Below are positions 34,022-42,581 of a stretch of 64,000 nt of DNA, piece by piece (positions within the stretch are counted from its first letter, which is position 1; each line of letters opens with the position of its first letter). The translations under genes and the position numbers were made by a program. The notes under the pieces were generated by a model. The model was not told where the DNA came from and made no database searches. It saw only the letters and a program-made list of their open reading frames with translations. This DNA is from an uncultured Lachnospiraceae bacterium (lineage in GTDB: Bacteria > Bacillota > Clostridia > Lachnospirales > Lachnospiraceae), in the NCBI GenBank assembly GCA_910578795.1, contig CAJTSD010000002.1, positions 62,001 through 126,000 of the forward strand. Direction: 5' to 3'.

Positions 34022-35194
34022 TTGATTGACGAATATATCTATAAAAACCATAAAAAACTGAGGTACGGGTACACGACCGGAACCTGCGCGGCTGCGGCGG
34101 CAAAGGCGGCAACGCGCATGCTGCTTACGGGGCAGCGCCTTTCGTCTGTCTGTATTGACACACCAAAGGGGATTTCGGTCACGCTTTCGCTATCGGATAT
34201 TGCTCTCAACAATACAACCGCTGTCTGCGCCGTACAAAAGGACGCGGGGGACGACGCGGACTGCACCGACAAAATCCGAATTTATGCGACGGTGCGTTAC
34301 TGTGCTGGCGACGAGATTGTGATTGAGGGTGGCACGGGTATCGGGAGGGTAACGCGTACGGGCTTGGAGCAGCCTGTAGGAAGCGCGGCGATTAACAGCG
34401 TTCCGCGGGCGATGATTCAAAAAGAGGTACTTTTTGAACTTGCGGCGGCAGGATATGAAGGCGGCTTGGAGGTTGTCATATCGGCGCCGGAAGGAGTGGA
34501 AATCGCAAAGAAAACCTTTAATCCAAGGCTTGGGATTGAGGGCGGTATTTCCATTTTGGGCACGAGCGGAATTGTTGAGCCAATGAGTGAGCGGGCGATT
34601 GTCGATACGATTCGGCTGGAGCTTCGACAGCGGAAGGCGCTCGGCTATGAAACGCTTCTGCTAACGCCTGGAAATTACGGACAAAAGTTTGCATTGGAAA
34701 CATGGGGGCTTGATTTGGACGCGGGCGTAAAGTGCAGCAATTTTATCGGTGAAACGCTTGATATTGTGTTGGAGCTTGGATTTTCGCGGGTTTTGCTGAT
34801 TGGGCATATCGGGAAGCTGATTAAGGTTGCCGCAGGCGTAATGAACACACATTCGAATATGGCGGACGCAAGACTGGAAACACTCAGTGCGTGTGCGCTG
34901 CTTGCGGGGGCAGACGCAGATACGGCGCGCGGAATTTTAAATTGTACGACGACAGACGACGCACTGCAAATACTTACGGATTGTCGTCTTTTGGAGGCAG
35001 CGATGAAAATTGCGATGGAGAAAATACTTGCGCATATGCGGCGGCGTGTGGGCGCTGTTCAGGAGATTCAAGTTCAGGCTATTCAAATAGATGCAGTCCT
35101 GTTTTCCAATGTGCACGGCGTTCTTGCCATGTCGGAGAACGCGGAAGCGTTTATCAGACAAATTATCTTGAAAAGGACGGTGTTTTCAGAATGA
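34022..35194 (+). CDS. cbiD: Cobalt-precorrin-5B (C1)-methyltransferase CbiD
   Basis: 390 residues, starting TTG with AAGGAG seven bases upstream. LRYGYTTGTCAAAAAKAATRMLL is the CbiD signature, followed by VIEGGTGIGRVTRTGLEQPVGSAAINSVPRAMI and SNFIGETLDIVLELGFSRVLLIGHIGKLIKVAAGVMNTHS. It adds a methyl group to C1 of the corrin ring using SAM in the anaerobic pathway. Its stop overlaps the cbiH start (ATGA). It lies apart from the main cbi operon (51044-63905), which lacks these two steps. Confidence 0.96.
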   Translation: MIDEYIYKNHKKLRYGYTTGTCAAAAAKAATRMLLTGQRLSSVCIDTPKGISVTLSLSDIALNNTTAVCAVQKDAGDDADCTDKIRIYATVRYCAGDEIVIEGGTGIGRVTRTGLEQPVGSAAINSVPRAMIQKEVLFELAAAGYEGGLEVVISAPEGVEIAKKTFNPRLGIEGGISILGTSGIVEPMSERAIVDTIRLELRQRKALGYETLLLTPGNYGQKFALETWGLDLDAGVKCSNFIGETLDIVLELGFSRVLLIGHIGKLIKVAAGVMNTHSNMADARLETLSACALLAGADADTARGILNCTTTDDALQILTDCRLLEAAMKIAMEKILAHMRRRVGAVQEIQVQAIQIDAVLFSNVHGVLAMSENAEAFIRQIILKRTVFSE

Positions 35195-35919
35195 AAAAGA
35201 TTTATATTATTGGGATTGGTCCCGGCAGCTATGAGCAGATGACGATACAGGCGGTGCAGACTTTGGAGCGATGCGATACGATTGTGGGGTATCCGGTGTA
35301 TATTGATTTGATAAAACCGCACTTTACCGAAAAGAATTATCTTTCCACGCCTATGACGCAGGAGGCAAAGCGTTGTAAAATGTGCTTTGAGGAAGCCAAA
35401 AAGGGATGCAATGTCGCCATGATTTGCAGCGGCGACGCGGGCGTGTACGGCATGACCGGGCTTATGCATGTTATTGGGCAGGACTATCCGGACATCGTCT
35501 TAGAGCCTGTCTGCGGCGTTACAGCCGCGGTTTCTGGCGCGGCGCTTTTGGGCGCTCCTCTGATACAGGACTTTGCGGTCATCAGTTTAAGCGATCTTTT
35601 GACGCCTTGGGAAACGATTGAAAAACGCATTCGCGCTGCGGCGCAGGCGGACATGATTATCTGCCTTTACAATCCATCAAGCCGCAGAAGGCATGATTTT
35701 TTGCAGAAAGCATGTGATATGATTTTAGACTATGCATCTGAAGATACGGTGTGCGGAGTTGCCGCGCAAATCGGACGTGAGGGGGAAACCTGCTCTTTAT
35801 ACTCGTTAAAGGAGCTTCGGGAGGTTTCTGTCAATATGTTTACGACAGTGTTTATCGGAAACTCACAGACTGTTATCGTAAATGGAAAAATGGTCACGCG
35901 GCGGGGGTATCGGCTTTAG
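35191..35919 (+). CDS. cbiH: Cobalt-factor III / precorrin-3B C17-methyltransferase CbiH (CobJ)
   Basis: 242 residues of the SAM-dependent tetrapyrrole methylase fold: IYIIGIGPGSYEQMTIQAVQTLERCDTIVGYPVYIDLI, then MICSGDAGVYGMTGLMH and the C-terminal VAAQIGREGETCSLYSLKEL. The G-S-Y-E-Q-M-T opening and Y-V/I-D-L pattern are those of CbiH/CobJ, the ring-contraction enzyme. The start at 35191 is in the ATGA overlap with cbiD; the longer frame upstream is cbiD sequence in another frame. Confidence 0.95.
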   Translation: MKKIYIIGIGPGSYEQMTIQAVQTLERCDTIVGYPVYIDLIKPHFTEKNYLSTPMTQEAKRCKMCFEEAKKGCNVAMICSGDAGVYGMTGLMHVIGQDYPDIVLEPVCGVTAAVSGAALLGAPLIQDFAVISLSDLLTPWETIEKRIRAAAQADMIICLYNPSSRRRHDFLQKACDMILDYASEDTVCGVAAQIGREGETCSLYSLKELREVSVNMFTTVFIGNSQTVIVNGKMVTRRGYRL

Positions 35920-35975
35920 AAGTTCGGATTTCGGGCATGAATTTACCATAATTGCGTTAGCAATTATGGTTTGAT
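35920..35975. repeat. Hairpin element between cbiH and the CobU-like gene, copy F
   Basis: Perfect stem ACCATAATTGC-GTTA-GCAATTATGGT (35947-35972) that contains the TAA stop of the minus-strand gene, as in copies C and D. The second hairpin of the family is weak here. It may also work as a terminator for both convergent genes. Confidence 0.5.
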
Positions 35976-36347
35976 GATTACGCCGATGCCGCTTATCACC
36001 CGCACGACTTTGTCCGCCTTTGCGGCGAGTATACAGGAGGCTCTTCCCACAGCCTCCCTGTATGTCCGCTGCGAAGCGTCGACAGGCACAATTCCATAAC
36101 CGACTTCATTCGAAATTATGACACGAATGTCATTTTTTTGAAAAAGCCCGGATATATTTTCCTCTATATTCTGTCCACTCTCCAATAGCTGCCGGATGTA
36201 TAAGTGAAACTCCGTAAGACAGCATTTTCCTGACAGTTCGTTATTTTTTATATTTGCCGCGCAAACGACGTCGTCCTCGGTCAGACCGTATTCCCTTTTC
36301 ACATACTCCCATTTTCCCTGACAACCGCCGCCTATAATAAAATCCAT
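35964..36347 (-). CDS. Small CobU-like nucleotide-binding protein
   Basis: 127 residues: MDFIIGGGCQGKWEYVKREYGL carries a loop GGGCQGKWEY similar to the P-loop of adenosylcobinamide kinase (GGxxxGKS) but with W after K. The later VIISNEVGYGIVPVDASQRTYREAVGRASCILAAKADKVVRVISGIGVIIK matches the C-terminal CobU signature (S-N-E-V-G-x-G-I-V-P). A full cobU lies at 51892-52461, so this is a second, shorter member; activity is uncertain. The start at 36347 has GGAGG. Confidence 0.8.
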   Translation of the reverse strand: MDFIIGGGCQGKWEYVKREYGLTEDDVVCAANIKNNELSGKCCLTEFHLYIRQLLESGQNIEENISGLFQKNDIRVIISNEVGYGIVPVDASQRTYREAVGRASCILAAKADKVVRVISGIGVIIKP

Positions 36348-36521
36348 GCTTGTCCTCCGTTTTGGGGTCAACCGGTTTGTTTCCATGCCTGTGTTATCTA
36401 TAAATTTTATATTTCATGTTATTTTACCGTATATATTCGGTACTTTCAACAGAAAAATAAAAGAAGAAATAATCAAATAATCAATTGTTTATATTTTTAT
36501 GCAAATTTTTCCAAAAAACTG
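36348..36521. other. AT-rich upstream region of the BspA-like gene and CobU-like gene
   Basis: No coding potential was seen. It lies between the divergent starts and contains A/T-rich stretches only. Confidence 0.5.
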
Positions 36522-36550
36522 TTGTACACTGTAAAAAAATATGTTAGTAT
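36522..36550 (+). promoter_or_regulatory. SigA promoter before the c-di-GMP riboswitch
   Basis: TTGTAC (36522-36527), 17 bases, TAGTAT (36545-36550), immediately upstream of the riboswitch. Confidence 0.6.
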
Positions 36551-36558
36551 CTCTATTT

Positions 36559-36660
36559 GAAAAGGGCAAACGTTCCGTGAGGAACGGACGCAAAGCATGA
36601 AGTCATAAAATATAAGCACTTGATTATATTGTTATGATGGTTCGGCTGCATGAATAGTGG
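36559..36660 (+). promoter_or_regulatory. c-di-GMP-I (GEMM-I) riboswitch
   Basis: AAAGGGCAAAC, then a GTTCC-GTGA-GGAAC hairpin with a GNRA tetraloop, then GGACGCAAAGC: the invariant 5' half of the GEMM-I aptamer. Further on lie a second arm and ATGGTTCGGCTGC, the typical 3' part. It is followed by TATCAGG...CCTGATA (36663-36692), a possible expression hairpin with a weak T tract before the ribosome binding site. It precedes a BspA-like surface protein gene. Confidence 0.85.
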
Positions 36661-36662
36661 AA

Positions 36663-36700
36663 TATCAGGAACTGTTTTTTGTTGCCTGATAGTTATTTTA
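36663..36700 (+). terminator. Possible riboswitch expression hairpin
   Basis: TATCAGG pairs with CCTGATA around a T-rich loop, followed by GTTATTTTA. Could be a terminator that forms or not depending on c-di-GMP; direction of control cannot be read from the sequence. Confidence 0.5.
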
Positions 36701-36717
36701 GATAATGGAGGATTCAT

Positions 36718-39700
36718 ATGATTAGTCTGAACAAAAAGTTAAAAAAGAACATGAAAAAAGCGTTTTGTATGCTGCTTGCGGCGGCGACGCTCTCCTCGGG
36801 CATGGAGCTGCCTGCAAGCGCAGCGGAGCTCGCGGAGGCTGTGGAGTGCGCAGAGGAGCTGCGCGAGGAAACGGAAACGCTTGCGGAGGAAGTGTTAGAA
36901 GAGAAATCAGAAGAAGCGTCAGAGGAGGCAGCGCCGTCAGTTGTTGCAGAGGAAACGGGATATGAAACCGAAGCAGCCGAGACAACCGCCACGGCGGAGG
37001 AAAGCGCAACCGCTGCTGAAACGCCTGGCACGCAGGAGACGGAAATCGAAGCAGAGGAAGATACAACAATTGCGGAGGAAATCATTGATACCGAGGAGCA
37101 GACAAACGGATTGACAATCGAACGTCCGTCGGAAGAGATTAGTATCGGTGATCCAATCGTCGGAGGAAAGCTGCCAAACGGATCCGGTTCTTGGTCGCTT
37201 ACCAATGGGACGCTCATAGTGTCCGGAAGCGGTGAATATTGGCCAAGCACCGGTCTGATTGCTCCTCCATGGTATGAATACCGGGAGCAGATTAAAACAG
37301 CAAGGGTGTCCTTAAGGGGAACAAAGAGTTTTTCTAGCTTCTTTAGCGGCTGCAAGAATCTGACCAGTGTGGATTTGCATAATACCGATACCAGCAGTGC
37401 AACAACCATGAGCAATATGTTTGGAGGCTGTGAAAGCTTGGAAAAGCTCGATTTGAGCAGCTTTAATACCGCAAATGTCACGGATATGTCCTCGATGTTT
37501 TACAACTGTAAAAACTTAAAACAAATAACGTTTGGAAAAGATTTTAACACAAGTAACGTAACGCGTATGACTGGTATGTTTGAGTATGTCAAACTGACCT
37601 CTTTGGATTTAAGCGGCTTTGATATGAGCAAGGTAACGGAGGCTGACAGCTTGATTTACTCCGACAGTCTGCTTGAGTTGGAAACGCCCCGCAATCTGAA
37701 GCTGTCAATTCCGCTGCGCGGAACATGGATTACGAATAGCGGAATGGTTTTCCCCGAGCTTCCGATAAATACGAATCAAAGTATGCACTTAAAGCAAAAG
37801 CCTGAACTTATAGTGGAAAAAGGCAAAAAAGAATATCTTGTCGGTGAACCCCTTGACCTTTCGGATTTGACCGTTACACTGTATTACAATTTCAACAACC
37901 GCAAGACGATTACCGACTATATAACAAATGCCGCACAAATCGACATGAATACGGCAGGTACAAAATATTTGGTTATCTCTTATGAGGGGCAGAGCGTGAC
38001 GATGAATCTGACCGTAATCGGCAAAGAGCTGTCTGTTTCCAAGGTAAAAAAAGAATACTTTGTCGGCGATACACTGAATGTAAGCGATCTGACCGTAAAA
38101 CTCATATATACAAACTATAGATACCCAACAGAGACAATCAAATCAGGCTATACGACAAACGCCGCAAGCATTGATATGAATACGGCAGGTACGAAAGATC
38201 TGACTGTGAAGTGGCAAAATCTATCGGCAACCGTAAAGATTACGGTAAAGGAGGACAGCTATTGCAAGCTGAATGTCAGAAACGATAAGACAACGTATTA
38301 CGCCGGCGAAACGTTCGACCGTTCCGAGCTGTGTGTGTGGGTAACGGCACTTTCAGGCAAGACCATCGAAATCACGGATTATACGACGAATGCCAAAGAC
38401 ATTGATATGAAAACCGTTGGTACAAAGCAGTTAATCGTATCCTACAAAAACCTTACGGCAGTATCGGAAATTATCATAAAGCCCGCAAGAACCTGTACCA
38501 AACTCTATTTCCAAAATGGATGTGTGTTCGAGACAGGAAAGAAGCCTGCGCCTGATGAATATCTGGTTTTTGAGGTTCTCGATGAAGGGGACGAATGGGA
38601 CATTCGTGCCTGCTATTATTGGTCAAATATTGATGAAATTGATATAGCAACACCGGGAAAGAAACGGCTTCAGGTTGCATATGCGGATCTTAAGGGCGAG
38701 CTTGACATCTATTACATTGAAGCGTTCCGTGATGATGATATTGCGCATGAAATCGCCGGATCTCCCAATGAGGATATCGCCTATAAAATCGACAAAAACG
38801 GAAATCTGAAGGTCATGGGAAAAGGCACATGCAAAGCATATGGCTCTCCGGTATGGTCAGAAAAGAAGGATCATGCAAAAGACATCAGGACGGCGACGCT
38901 TTATGTAGACGAGGCTGATGAGCTTGACGGTCTTTTCAGCGGCTGTGTCAATTTAAGGTCTGCGGATTTGAGTATGGTTGACGCAGGCAGGGAAACCAAT
39001 TTTCGCGGGATGTTTGACGGCTGCAATCAGCTTGTATCAATTTGGACGCCGAAGAATGTAAAGGCGGACGCTGCGCTTCCGAAGGTGGAAGGCACGTATT
39101 GGCATGACCAAAACGGGAAGGTGTATACTGCACTTCCAAAGAATATGAGCACGAGTATTCTGCTGACGAGAGATGACATTCAGGAGGAGGAAAGCTCTGC
39201 GGCAGTGGAAAGCTCCAAGGTTGAGGAAACCTCTTCCACTGTTAAAAGTTCTAAAGTTGAGGAAAACTCTTCCACTGTTGAAAGTTCTAAGGTTGAGGAA
39301 ACCTCTTCCATAGCAGAAAGCTCCAAGGTTGAGGAAACCTCTTCTATAGTGGAAAGCTCTAAGGTTGAGGAAACCCCGGAAGCGAGTGAGGAATACAGCG
39401 AGGAGGCAGAAAGCTCTTCCACAATCGAAAGCTCTAAGGTTGAGGAAACCTCTTCCGTGGTAGAAAGCTCCGAAACGGCTGAAAGCAATTCGGATCCGGA
39501 AAGCACCGAAACAGACGAAAGCGCTTCCGAACCTGAAAACAACAGAACAGACCTGAACGCAGTCAGCGGCATACTCTCGCGCGTTAAGGCTAAGGTTTAT
39601 GACCAAAACGAATACAGACCTGCCGTCAAAGTTACAGTCGTTGAAAATCGCAAAAAAATCACGTTGACAGAAGGTTTGGATTATCAGGTCGAATACCAAA

Positions 39701-40704
39701 ACAATGTAAACGCCGGAACCGGCACGGTTCTCGTCAAAGGATCCGGCAATTATAAGGGAACGCTGACAACAACCTTTACGATAAGCCAAAAATCCGTTAA
39801 ACAGCTTAAAATTTTGACAGGAAGCATGACGACAGGTTCAAAATCCGAACCGCCAGTCTATGTCTATGACGGTGCAACGCTTCTGAAAAATGGAACGGAT
39901 TACACGCTTACCTATGACGCCTCCCTTACGGCAAAGGCTACAAAATCCGCAAAAATAACCATTACGGGATTAGGCAATTACAAGGACAGCAAATCAGCCA
40001 GGCTGGCTGTATATGATGTGGATTCCGACCATATCATCAACGCGGAGCATGTCACCTTAGAGCAACACAGCATAGAATACACAGGCAAGGCATTGCAGCC
40101 TGTACCGGCTGTCAAAATCGGCGGCACAACGCTTACCGCAAAGAAAGACTATCAGGTTCGTTACCAAAACAACCTTAACGCCGGAACCGCATATGTGATT
40201 ATCACGGGAAAAGGCGCTTACAGAGGGGAAGCCGTAAAAACCTTTGAAATTACGGCATTAAAAGATTCCACAGCAAACGTGACCATTGCAAAAATTCCTG
40301 ACAAAATTTACAACGGAAAGCTCCAAACGCCGACCGTCACCGTAAAAGCGGGAACGAAAAAGCTGATGAAAAATAAAGATTACACTGTCACCTATACCAA
40401 CAACCTGCACGCTTCCACCGACAAGCGAAAGGCACAAGTCCGGATTACCGGAAAAGGAAATTATGCAGGCATCACGGTGACGGCAGTATTCACGATTTTG
40501 CCTCAGAAAATTTCCAAGGCTTCCGTAAAGGGAACAATGGAAAACCTCACAGTTACCTACGGCAGGACACCGCTGAGGCAAAATATTGACTATACGGCAA
40601 CACCCGACGCGTCTAGTGCAAAGAACAACAAAATCAAAGTCACGATAACAGGACTTGGCGATTTTGCAGGATCGAGCGTGACAAAAACCATAAAAATGCA
40701 ATAA
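36718..40704 (+). CDS. Large secreted BspA-like protein with DUF285 repeats and Ig-like domains
   Basis: 1328 residues. A signal peptide (KKAFCMLLAAATLSSGMELPASAAEL) is followed by an acidic Glu/Thr/Ala-rich stretch (to ~140). BspA/DUF285 repeats at about 185-330 have the unit L-x-x-L-D-L-S-x-F-N-T-x-x-V-T-x-M-x-x-M-F. Three or four Ig-like units (about 350-670) share KKEYxVGxxLxxSDLTV and D-M-N-T-A-G-T-K. A further partial DUF285 part spans ~730-770, then ESSKVEETSS repeats (about 820-945), then repeats such as NYKGTLTTTFTIS and GNYKDSK (950-1328), MBG-like. No LPXTG or S-layer anchor is seen, so attachment is unclear. A role as adhesin is inferred. Transcription is under a c-di-GMP riboswitch. 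Confidence 0.85.
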   Translation: MISLNKKLKKNMKKAFCMLLAAATLSSGMELPASAAELAEAVECAEELREETETLAEEVLEEKSEEASEEAAPSVVAEETGYETEAAETTATAEESATAAETPGTQETEIEAEEDTTIAEEIIDTEEQTNGLTIERPSEEISIGDPIVGGKLPNGSGSWSLTNGTLIVSGSGEYWPSTGLIAPPWYEYREQIKTARVSLRGTKSFSSFFSGCKNLTSVDLHNTDTSSATTMSNMFGGCESLEKLDLSSFNTANVTDMSSMFYNCKNLKQITFGKDFNTSNVTRMTGMFEYVKLTSLDLSGFDMSKVTEADSLIYSDSLLELETPRNLKLSIPLRGTWITNSGMVFPELPINTNQSMHLKQKPELIVEKGKKEYLVGEPLDLSDLTVTLYYNFNNRKTITDYITNAAQIDMNTAGTKYLVISYEGQSVTMNLTVIGKELSVSKVKKEYFVGDTLNVSDLTVKLIYTNYRYPTETIKSGYTTNAASIDMNTAGTKDLTVKWQNLSATVKITVKEDSYCKLNVRNDKTTYYAGETFDRSELCVWVTALSGKTIEITDYTTNAKDIDMKTVGTKQLIVSYKNLTAVSEIIIKPARTCTKLYFQNGCVFETGKKPAPDEYLVFEVLDEGDEWDIRACYYWSNIDEIDIATPGKKRLQVAYADLKGELDIYYIEAFRDDDIAHEIAGSPNEDIAYKIDKNGNLKVMGKGTCKAYGSPVWSEKKDHAKDIRTATLYVDEADELDGLFSGCVNLRSADLSMVDAGRETNFRGMFDGCNQLVSIWTPKNVKADAALPKVEGTYWHDQNGKVYTALPKNMSTSILLTRDDIQEEESSAAVESSKVEETSSTVKSSKVEENSSTVESSKVEETSSIAESSKVEETSSIVESSKVEETPEASEEYSEEAESSSTIESSKVEETSSVVESSETAESNSDPESTETDESASEPENNRTDLNAVSGILSRVKAKVYDQNEYRPAVKVTVVENRKKITLTEGLDYQVEYQNNVNAGTGTVLVKGSGNYKGTLTTTFTISQKSVKQLKILTGSMTTGSKSEPPVYVYDGATLLKNGTDYTLTYDASLTAKATKSAKITITGLGNYKDSKSARLAVYDVDSDHIINAEHVTLEQHSIEYTGKALQPVPAVKIGGTTLTAKKDYQVRYQNNLNAGTAYVIITGKGAYRGEAVKTFEITALKDSTANVTIAKIPDKIYNGKLQTPTVTVKAGTKKLMKNKDYTVTYTNNLHASTDKRKAQVRITGKGNYAGITVTAVFTILPQKISKASVKGTMENLTVTYGRTPLRQNIDYTATPDASSAKNNKIKVTITGLGDFAGSSVTKTIKMQ
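39190..39470 (+). repeat. In-frame 33-base tandem repeats (ESSKVEETSS)
   Basis: About six units of eleven codons with core GAAAGC-TC-AAGGTTGAGGAAAC encode E-S-S-K-V-E-E-T-S-S; units differ by a few bases. They form an extended acidic Ser/Glu linker between the Ig-like part and the C-terminal repeats, and may vary in number between strains. Confidence 0.85.
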
Positions 40705-40711
40705 AAAATGC

Positions 40712-40770
40712 CCGCCTGGCATGTCTGAAAATCACCAAAATGATTTCACCAGCATATCAGGCGGTTTTTT
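40712..40770 (+). terminator. Terminator of the BspA-like gene
   Basis: CCGCCTG (40712-40718) pairs with CAGGCGG (40758-40764), extended inside by ATG/CAT, CTG/CAG and GAAAATCA/TGATTTC, followed by six T. Confidence 0.9.
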
Positions 40771-40792
40771 CTACTATAAAACGGTAATAACA

Positions 40793-41650
40793 CTATAAAA
40801 GCTTCGGCATAATCGCCTCAATCGTCGCCGCGCGCGCCTGCGACAAAATGTCGGGGTTGCGCTTGCAAAACACATAAAACAGGCACTCGATAATAAACAA
40901 CTGTCCAAGCTTTGCGGCAACAGAGCCAGACTGTAGCGGGCTTTCATTGTAACCGCACAAAAGCACCACATCCGCATAGCCTGCCGCGCGGGAATTTGGA
41001 AAGTGTGTTACCAATATGACCGATATGTGACGCTCCTTTGCGATATGCATGATATCCTCCATATCCTTAGTGGAGCCTGAATACGAGAAAAACAAAATCA
41101 CGTCCTTTTCCGTGGCAAGCGCCAAATGCATGACCTGCATATGGGAATCCTCAATATGAATAAAATGTGAGGTCGCCGTGGAAAAACGCGCCCACGCTTC
41201 CATCGCCATCACCATACTTCCTCCGTGCCCAAGACAGAACACACGTTCCGCGTTGGAAATCAGGTCTACCGCTTTGGAAATCGCATTTTCATCTAACAGC
41301 TCCATCGTTTCATTCAGGGACAGCATATTTGCCTCATAAATTTTACGGAAAATACTGCTGAAGGTATCTTTTGAGGTAATTGTGTCGGACGTATCGGAGG
41401 TTTCTCCTAAATCCGTGACATAATCTGCCTTGGCAAGCGCCAGCTTCAGGCTGTTGTAGCCGGAAAGTCCAAGACTGCGGCAAAAGCGTGTAATGGAAGC
41501 CTCCGATACACCGCTGTTTTCGGCAAGCCCTGAAATTGACATATACTGTGCATCATGGGCATTGGCGAGAATATAATCAGCAAGCCTTTGGCTGGAACGG
41601 GTAAGGGAATGATACTGCGCGGTGATAATCTCTAATATATTTTCTGTCAA
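40793..41650 (-). CDS. RpiR family regulator of the sialic acid/amino sugar locus
   Basis: 285 residues from a TTG start at 41650 with AAGGAG nine bases upstream (longer frame overlaps the ROK gene and is rejected). N-terminal helix-turn-helix: SSQRLADYILANAHDAQYMSISGLAENSGVSEASITRFCRSLGLSGYNSLKL. The C-terminal part is a sugar isomerase (SIS) domain with VFCLGHGGSMVMAMEAW, FFSYSGSTKDMED. It probably senses a phosphosugar such as ManNAc-6-P or GlcNAc-6-P and controls the divergent nag/nan promoters, as RpiR-type NanR does elsewhere. It is the last gene of the nagB-nagA-ROK-rpiR unit. Confidence 0.92.
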   Translation of the reverse strand: MTENILEIITAQYHSLTRSSQRLADYILANAHDAQYMSISGLAENSGVSEASITRFCRSLGLSGYNSLKLALAKADYVTDLGETSDTSDTITSKDTFSSIFRKIYEANMLSLNETMELLDENAISKAVDLISNAERVFCLGHGGSMVMAMEAWARFSTATSHFIHIEDSHMQVMHLALATEKDVILFFSYSGSTKDMEDIMHIAKERHISVILVTHFPNSRAAGYADVVLLCGYNESPLQSGSVAAKLGQLFIIECLFYVFCKRNPDILSQARAATIEAIMPKLL

Positions 41651-41706
41651 AATAATGTTCTCCTTTCGTATCGTTGCACAGCGCACGCAAAAGGATAATA
41701 ACCGGA

Positions 41707-42579
41707 TTACAAAACAGCCGCTCCCAACATTCCGGCGCGGTTTCCAAGCGCTGCTTTTTCTATGACTACATGATGATAGCTGGACATGATGTGCTGATAC
41801 AATTGTTCCCGCAAACGTTCCAGCACATAAGGCTGTTCCATGACGCCGCCCCCAAGAATCACACATTCGGGATTGAGCATGTGAATGACGCTCGTCAGCC
41901 CATAAATAATCTCCAAAATCCAACGGTCAACAACTTCTTTTACCTTTGGCTCACCGATCCGTTCAAATACTTTTCTTCCGCTGGTCAAAGAGGCATCTAC
42001 GCGAAGCGCACTGTTTACAAGCGCGGTCACGGAAGCGTATTTTTCATAGCAGCCCGTAAACATGTCCTTCCCCAAAACCCGGTCCTCAGGGTGCGTAACA
42101 ATCGCGCCAAACTCCCCTGCGGAATAGCTGCTTCCTGTGTATAACTCCCCGTTTGTAAAAATCGCGCCGCCGACTCCCGTGCCATAGGTCAGGCACACAA
42201 ATTCTTTATAGGACTTCCCCGCGCCAAATGCCGCTTCCCCGATTGCAGCTGCGTTGACATCATTCTCCACTTTTACGGGCACATGAAACTCTTCTTCCAC
42301 AATGTTCTTTAATTTTGTCCCCATATAACCGGGAATATTCTCATTTGCATAGATAATCTCTCCGCGCACGGAGTCTACCTGTCCCGCAGTGCTGATACCA
42401 ACGCGCTCGAACGAATGATTACATTGATATTCTTTTATAATCTCTTTTATGCGGTTCACTACATGCGCACCGCCCTGTGCCGCCTGCGTGGGTGTTTCTT
42501 TTATGTCTGTCAGCGTTCCTTCATTGTACAGGGCGGATTTGATTGCAGTACCTCCTATATCAAGCGCCATAACTGCCAT
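41707..42579 (-). CDS. nanK: ROK family sugar kinase, probable N-acetylmannosamine kinase
   Basis: 290 residues. ALDIGGTAIKSAL is the phosphate-binding motif and VENDVNAAAIGEAAFGAG holds the catalytic Asp; CVILGGGVMEQ follows. The classic ROK zinc motif CxCGxxGC is absent; in its place is HPEDRVLGKDMFTGCYEKYAS, common in Firmicute members. Substrate (ManNAc, GlcNAc or glucose) is inferred from nanA/nanE/nagA neighbours, where a ManNAc kinase is otherwise missing. It lies three bases after nagA. Confidence 0.8.
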   Translation of the reverse strand: MAVMALDIGGTAIKSALYNEGTLTDIKETPTQAAQGGAHVVNRIKEIIKEYQCNHSFERVGISTAGQVDSVRGEIIYANENIPGYMGTKLKNIVEEEFHVPVKVENDVNAAAIGEAAFGAGKSYKEFVCLTYGTGVGGAIFTNGELYTGSSYSAGEFGAIVTHPEDRVLGKDMFTGCYEKYASVTALVNSALRVDASLTSGRKVFERIGEPKVKEVVDRWILEIIYGLTSVIHMLNPECVILGGGVMEQPYVLERLREQLYQHIMSSYHHVVIEKAALGNRAGMLGAAVL

Positions 42580-42581
42580 AA

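Noticed and set aside
36714..37481. 255-codon antisense frame in the BspA-like gene
   Set aside because: Low-complexity Ser/Ala/Val product that mirrors the Glu/Thr-rich sense strand; a shadow of biased codon use.
39190..39470. CRISPR-like repeat pattern
   Set aside because: Units are contiguous, in frame and coding; there are no spacers and no cas genes.
39037..39789. Long antisense frame in the repeat region of the BspA-like gene
   Set aside because: Its product is only the reverse reading of the 33-base repeats.
41651..41923. Long N-terminal extension of the RpiR gene
   Set aside because: It overlaps the conserved ROK kinase gene in another frame; the TTG at 41650 has the proper ribosome binding site.
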